A stretch of 6,439 nt of DNA, taken from positions 1-6,439 of the forward strand of contig CAMDGJ010000163.1 in the NCBI GenBank assembly GCA_945897545.1, in the 5' to 3' direction. The position numbers and the translations under genes are program-made. The notes beneath the pieces are model-generated. The model was not told the origin of the DNA, did not search any database, and worked only from the letters and a program-made list of their open reading frames with translations. Positions 3,717 to 6,439 of the stretch are shown one piece after another (position 1 is the first letter of the stretch; each line of letters begins with the position of its first letter). Origin of the DNA: Flavobacterium psychrophilum (GTDB lineage: Bacteria; Bacteroidota; Bacteroidia; Flavobacteriales; Flavobacteriaceae).

Positions 3717-6439
3717 ATGATTCATTTCTTTGAAAACCAAAGCAAAACAGTATTCGCAGTCCAGACGCAAACCGAAATTGCTATCGAAGATATTTCAAAA
3801 CTCAAATGGCTTTTCGCCGATGCAAATAAAATAGAAAAATCCGTCTTGTCGGATTTTTTTGTTGGTCCACGTGCCACAATGGTTACGCCTTGGAGTACTA
3901 ATGCTGTGGAGATCACTCAAAATATGGGTATTTCTGGAATCATTCGAATTGAAGAATTTCATAAAGCTTCAGATGATTCTTTTGATTTTGATCCAATGCT
4001 TTCTCAAAAATATACCGAATTGAATCAAGATATTTTCACGATTCACATTCAACCCGAAGCGATTCTAAACATTGACGATATTGCTGGGTACAACAATTCC
4101 GAAGGTTTGTCATTGAGTTCTGAAGAAGTGGAATATTTGGATAATTTGTCTACCAAATTAGGCCGAAAATTAACCGATTCAGAGATTTTCGCCTTCTCTC
4201 AAGCCAATTCAGAACACTGTCGTCATAAAATTTTCAACGGAACTTTTGTTATTGACGGCATCGAAAAAGAAACTTCTCTTTTTAAATTAATCAAGAAAAC
4301 ATCCTCCGAAAATCCTAACGATATTGTTTCGGCTTACAAAGATAACGTGGCTTTTGTTAAAGGTCCAAGGGTGCAACAATTTGCCCCGAAAACCGCGGAC
4401 AAACCTGATTTTTACGAAATAAAAGAATTTGATTCGGTTATTTCCTTAAAAGCAGAAACACACAATTTTCCGACAACCGTGGAGCCTTTCAACGGCGCTG
4501 CAACTGGTTCTGGAGGGGAAATTCGCGACCGTTTAGCTGGAGGGCAAGGTTCGTTGCCAATGGCGGGAACTGCTGTTTATATGACTTCGTATTCTCGTTT
4601 GTCCTTCGACTCCGCTCAGGATGACAAACCTTGGAAAAAAGGAATGGAAGAACGAAAATGGTTGTATCAAACGCCAATCGACATCTTGATAAAAGCCTCG
4701 AATGGAGCATCCGATTTTGGAAATAAATTTGGACAACCTCTTATTACTGGTTCAGTTTTGACTTTCGAACACGAAGAACCCACCCCTAACCACTCCAAAG
4801 GAGGGGAATTAAAAAGCCGGAAATTGGGTTACGACAAAGTAATTATGCAAGCGGGCGGAATTGGTTACGGAAAATTAGATCAAGCGATTAAACACAAACC
4901 ACAAGAAGGAGATAAAATAGTCATTCTTGGTGGAGAAAATTATAGAATCGGAATGGGTGGCGCTGCGGTTTCCTCAGCAGATACTGGAGCGATGAGTTCC
5001 AGAATCGAGTTGAATGCCGTACAACGTTCGAACCCTGAAATGCAAAAACGGGCTGCCAACGCCATTCGTGGTTTGGTAGAAAGCGACCATAACCCAATTG
5101 TTTCTATTCACGATCACGGAGCTGGCGGACACTTGAACTGTCTTTCGGAATTGGTGGAAGAAACTGGAGGATTAATTGATTTAGACAAATTGCCTGTGGG
5201 AGATCCTACCCTTTCAGCAAAAGAAATTATTGGTAACGAATCCCAAGAAAGAATGGGATTGGTTATCGGTAAAAAAGATATTGATTTACTTCAAAAAATT
5301 GCAGATCGGGAGCGTGCTCCAATGTATCAAGTGGGTGATGTTACAGCGGATCACCGTTTTACTTTTGAGTCTAAATCTACAGGCGCAAAACCAATGGATT
5401 ACGCCTTGGAAGATTTCTTCGGAAGCTCTCCGAAAACAGTAATGAATGACAAAACGATCCACTATAACTATCCTGCATTGGAATATGATGTAAAAAATAT
5501 TGCTACTTATTTAGAGCAAGTTTTACAACTGGAAGCGGTAGCTTGTAAAGACTGGCTGACCAATAAAGTAGACCGTTGTGTGGGTGGAAAGGTAGCCAAA
5601 CAACAATGTGCCGGCCCTTTGCAATTGCCTTTGAATAATTGTGGTGTGGTAGCCTTGGATTACTTGGGAAAAGAAGGAATTGCCACCTCAATTGGGCATT
5701 CTCCTATTGCGTCTTTAATTGACCCGGTTGCCGGAACAAGAACTGCTATTGCCGAATCCTTGTCGAATATTGTTTGGGCACCCATAAAAAATGGAATGAA
5801 GGGAATTTCTCTTTCGGCCAACTGGATGTGGGCGTGTAAAAACGAAGGAGAAGACGCCCGTTTGTACGCTGCCGTTGAAGCCTGTTCCGATTTTGCCATC
5901 GAATTGGGAATCAACATTCCTACTGGAAAAGATTCACTTTCGATGAAACAAAAATATCCGAACGACGAAGTGATTGCGCCTGGAACGGTCATTATTTCGG
6001 CGGGAGGAAACTGTATCGACATTCGAAAAGTAGTAGAGCCTGTTTTGCAAAAAGACGGAGGTTCAATCTATTATATCAACTTATCTCAAGACGAATTTAA
6101 AATAGGTGGTTCTTCTTTCGCACAAACTTTGAATTCCATTGGAAACGAAGCACCAACGATTAAAGACGCTGCTTTTTTCAAAAATGCATTCAATACAATC
6201 CAGGAATTGATTTTAGACAATCAAATCTTGGCGGGTCACGATATCGGAAGTGGTGGTTTGATTACCACTTTATTGGAAATGTGTTTTGCTGATGTAAATT
6301 TGGGTGCCAAAATTGATTTCTCTGTTTTTGAAGAAAAAGATTTGGTTAAAATTTTATTCTCGGAAAATATTGGTGTTGTCATCCAAGTTGAAGATGACGC
6401 AGCGTTCGAAAATAAATTAAATACAAATGGAGTTAAATT
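3717..6439 (+). CDS. purL: Phosphoribosylformylglycinamidine (FGAM) synthase, large single-chain PurL, 3' end outside window
   Basis: The first 907 codons, open to the right edge; full-length homologues are about 1,200-1,300 residues. PurL makes FGAM from FGAR, glutamine and ATP, the fourth step of purine synthesis, in the cytoplasm. The N-terminal domain (from MIHFFENQSKTVFAVQ) is followed by the linker with NSEHCRHK (164-171). The first AIRS-like domain has KAETHNFP (245-252), GGEIRDR (266-272), SIHDHGAGGH (463-472) and GNESQERM (506-513). The second has VDRCVGGKVAKQQCAGP (618-634), IPTGKDSLSM (734-743) and GHDIGSGG (840-847). The C-terminal glutaminase domain is not in view. I checked that motifs up to the edge stay in one frame, so there is no frameshift. 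The ATG at 3717 gives the usual N-terminus. Two GC-rich repeat-like segments lie in frame near residues 294-305 and 355-366, between conserved blocks. The gene has its own -7 box and follows a terminator. Confidence 0.96.
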   Translation, partial: MIHFFENQSKTVFAVQTQTEIAIEDISKLKWLFADANKIEKSVLSDFFVGPRATMVTPWSTNAVEITQNMGISGIIRIEEFHKASDDSFDFDPMLSQKYTELNQDIFTIHIQPEAILNIDDIAGYNNSEGLSLSSEEVEYLDNLSTKLGRKLTDSEIFAFSQANSEHCRHKIFNGTFVIDGIEKETSLFKLIKKTSSENPNDIVSAYKDNVAFVKGPRVQQFAPKTADKPDFYEIKEFDSVISLKAETHNFPTTVEPFNGAATGSGGEIRDRLAGGQGSLPMAGTAVYMTSYSRLSFDSAQDDKPWKKGMEERKWLYQTPIDILIKASNGASDFGNKFGQPLITGSVLTFEHEEPTPNHSKGGELKSRKLGYDKVIMQAGGIGYGKLDQAIKHKPQEGDKIVILGGENYRIGMGGAAVSSADTGAMSSRIELNAVQRSNPEMQKRAANAIRGLVESDHNPIVSIHDHGAGGHLNCLSELVEETGGLIDLDKLPVGDPTLSAKEIIGNESQERMGLVIGKKDIDLLQKIADRERAPMYQVGDVTADHRFTFESKSTGAKPMDYALEDFFGSSPKTVMNDKTIHYNYPALEYDVKNIATYLEQVLQLEAVACKDWLTNKVDRCVGGKVAKQQCAGPLQLPLNNCGVVALDYLGKEGIATSIGHSPIASLIDPVAGTRTAIAESLSNIVWAPIKNGMKGISLSANWMWACKNEGEDARLYAAVEACSDFAIELGINIPTGKDSLSMKQKYPNDEVIAPGTVIISAGGNCIDIRKVVEPVLQKDGGSIYYINLSQDEFKIGGSSFAQTLNSIGNEAPTIKDAAFFKNAFNTIQELILDNQILAGHDIGSGGLITTLLEMCFADVNLGAKIDFSVFEEKDLVKILFSENIGVVIQVEDDAAFENKLNTNGVK
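4597..4629. repeat. Repeat-like palindromic segment A embedded in frame in purL
   Basis: Arms GTTTGTC (4597-4603) and GACAAAC (4623-4629) flank a GC-rich core with CTTCGACTCCGCTCAGG. By hand count 13 of 22 bases at 4601-4622 are G or C, well above the neighbouring sequence. In the purL frame it encodes SFDSAQDDK (296-304), between the conserved blocks AVYMTSYSRL and PWKKGMEERKWLY. On the minus strand it reads CHPERSRR, a string I remember from spurious ORFs made by a dispersed repeat in Bacteroidota genomes. That it is a dispersed repeat is recall plus inference, since only one copy is in the window. Confidence 0.65.
4779..4810. repeat. Repeat-like hairpin segment B embedded in frame in purL
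   Basis: CCACTCC (4790-4796) and GGAGGGG (4800-4806) form a hairpin around AAA with a single A/G mismatch at 4792/4804, preceded by CCCACCCCTAA. By hand count 18 of 28 bases at 4779-4806 are G or C. In frame it encodes PTPNHSKGGEL (355-365), between GSVLTFEHEE and SRKLGYDKVIMQAGG, which are otherwise typical PurL sequence. I remember the form with CCCCTCC in the left arm, translating as PTPNPSKGG, as a common dispersed repeat of flavobacteria. The dispersed nature cannot be shown from this window. Confidence 0.65.

Noticed and set aside
4489..4710. Minus-strand open frame of 73 codons containing CHPERSRR, and an overlapping 67-codon frame
   Set aside because: Antisense to well-conserved purL motifs; the CHPERSRR string is the reverse reading of repeat-like segment A, not a protein domain.
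5660..6022. Minus-strand open frame of 120 codons
   Set aside because: Lies wholly antisense to the second AIRS-like domain of purL, whose motifs are intact on the plus strand; no recognisable domain.
3717..6439. Possible frameshift or pseudogene in purL caused by the embedded repeats
   Set aside because: Conserved motifs before, between and after the repeat segments all fall in the same frame up to the edge, with no stop codon.
1..6439. CRISPR array, tRNA, rRNA, insertion sequence or prophage genes
   Set aside because: No regularly spaced direct repeats, cloverleaf-like segments, transposase motifs or phage proteins were seen on either strand.

Overview
The window looks like chromosome of a Flavobacterium-like member of the Bacteroidota. 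The reasons are low GC, A-rich leaders without clear Shine-Dalgarno sequences, TAnnTTTG-type -7 promoter elements, a lipoprotein with an acidic stretch just after the lipidated cysteine, and a secreted nuclease ending in a type IX secretion (T9SS) C-terminal sorting domain. No organism name was given, so this is inference from sequence style and remembered families.

Layout. Bases 1-806 (minus strand) hold a two-gene unit: a MenI/YdiI-like hotdog thioesterase (369-806), then the start of an isochorismate synthase (1-369, cut by the window edge). The stop of the first and the start of the second share one base (TAATG). Both fit menaquinone synthesis, as the entry enzyme and the 1,4-dihydroxy-2-naphthoyl-CoA hydrolase. 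A 127-bp divergent intergenic region (807-933) separates them from the plus-strand genes. These are a 511-residue beta-helix lipoprotein of unknown role (934-2469), a secreted endonuclease I family nuclease (2554-3624) followed by a strong intrinsic terminator, and the first 907 codons of purL (3717 to the right edge), the large FGAM synthase of purine synthesis. The purL frame is open without interruption, and its C-terminal glutaminase domain lies beyond the window.

The most notable signal is inside purL. Two short GC-rich segments with inverted-repeat structure (about 4597-4629 and 4779-4810) interrupt otherwise well-conserved protein sequence in frame. They encode SFDSAQDDK and PTPNHSKGGEL. 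Both resemble short dispersed repeats that I remember as abundant in Bacteroidota genomes, whose translations appear in spurious ORFs as 'HPERSRR' and 'PTPNPSKGG'. Two different repeats domesticated about 150 bp apart in an essential-type enzyme recall the Rickettsia palindromic elements, and are the best candidate here for something undescribed. I see no CRISPR array, tRNA, rRNA, insertion sequence or phage gene. No gene-free stretch exceeds 130 bp.
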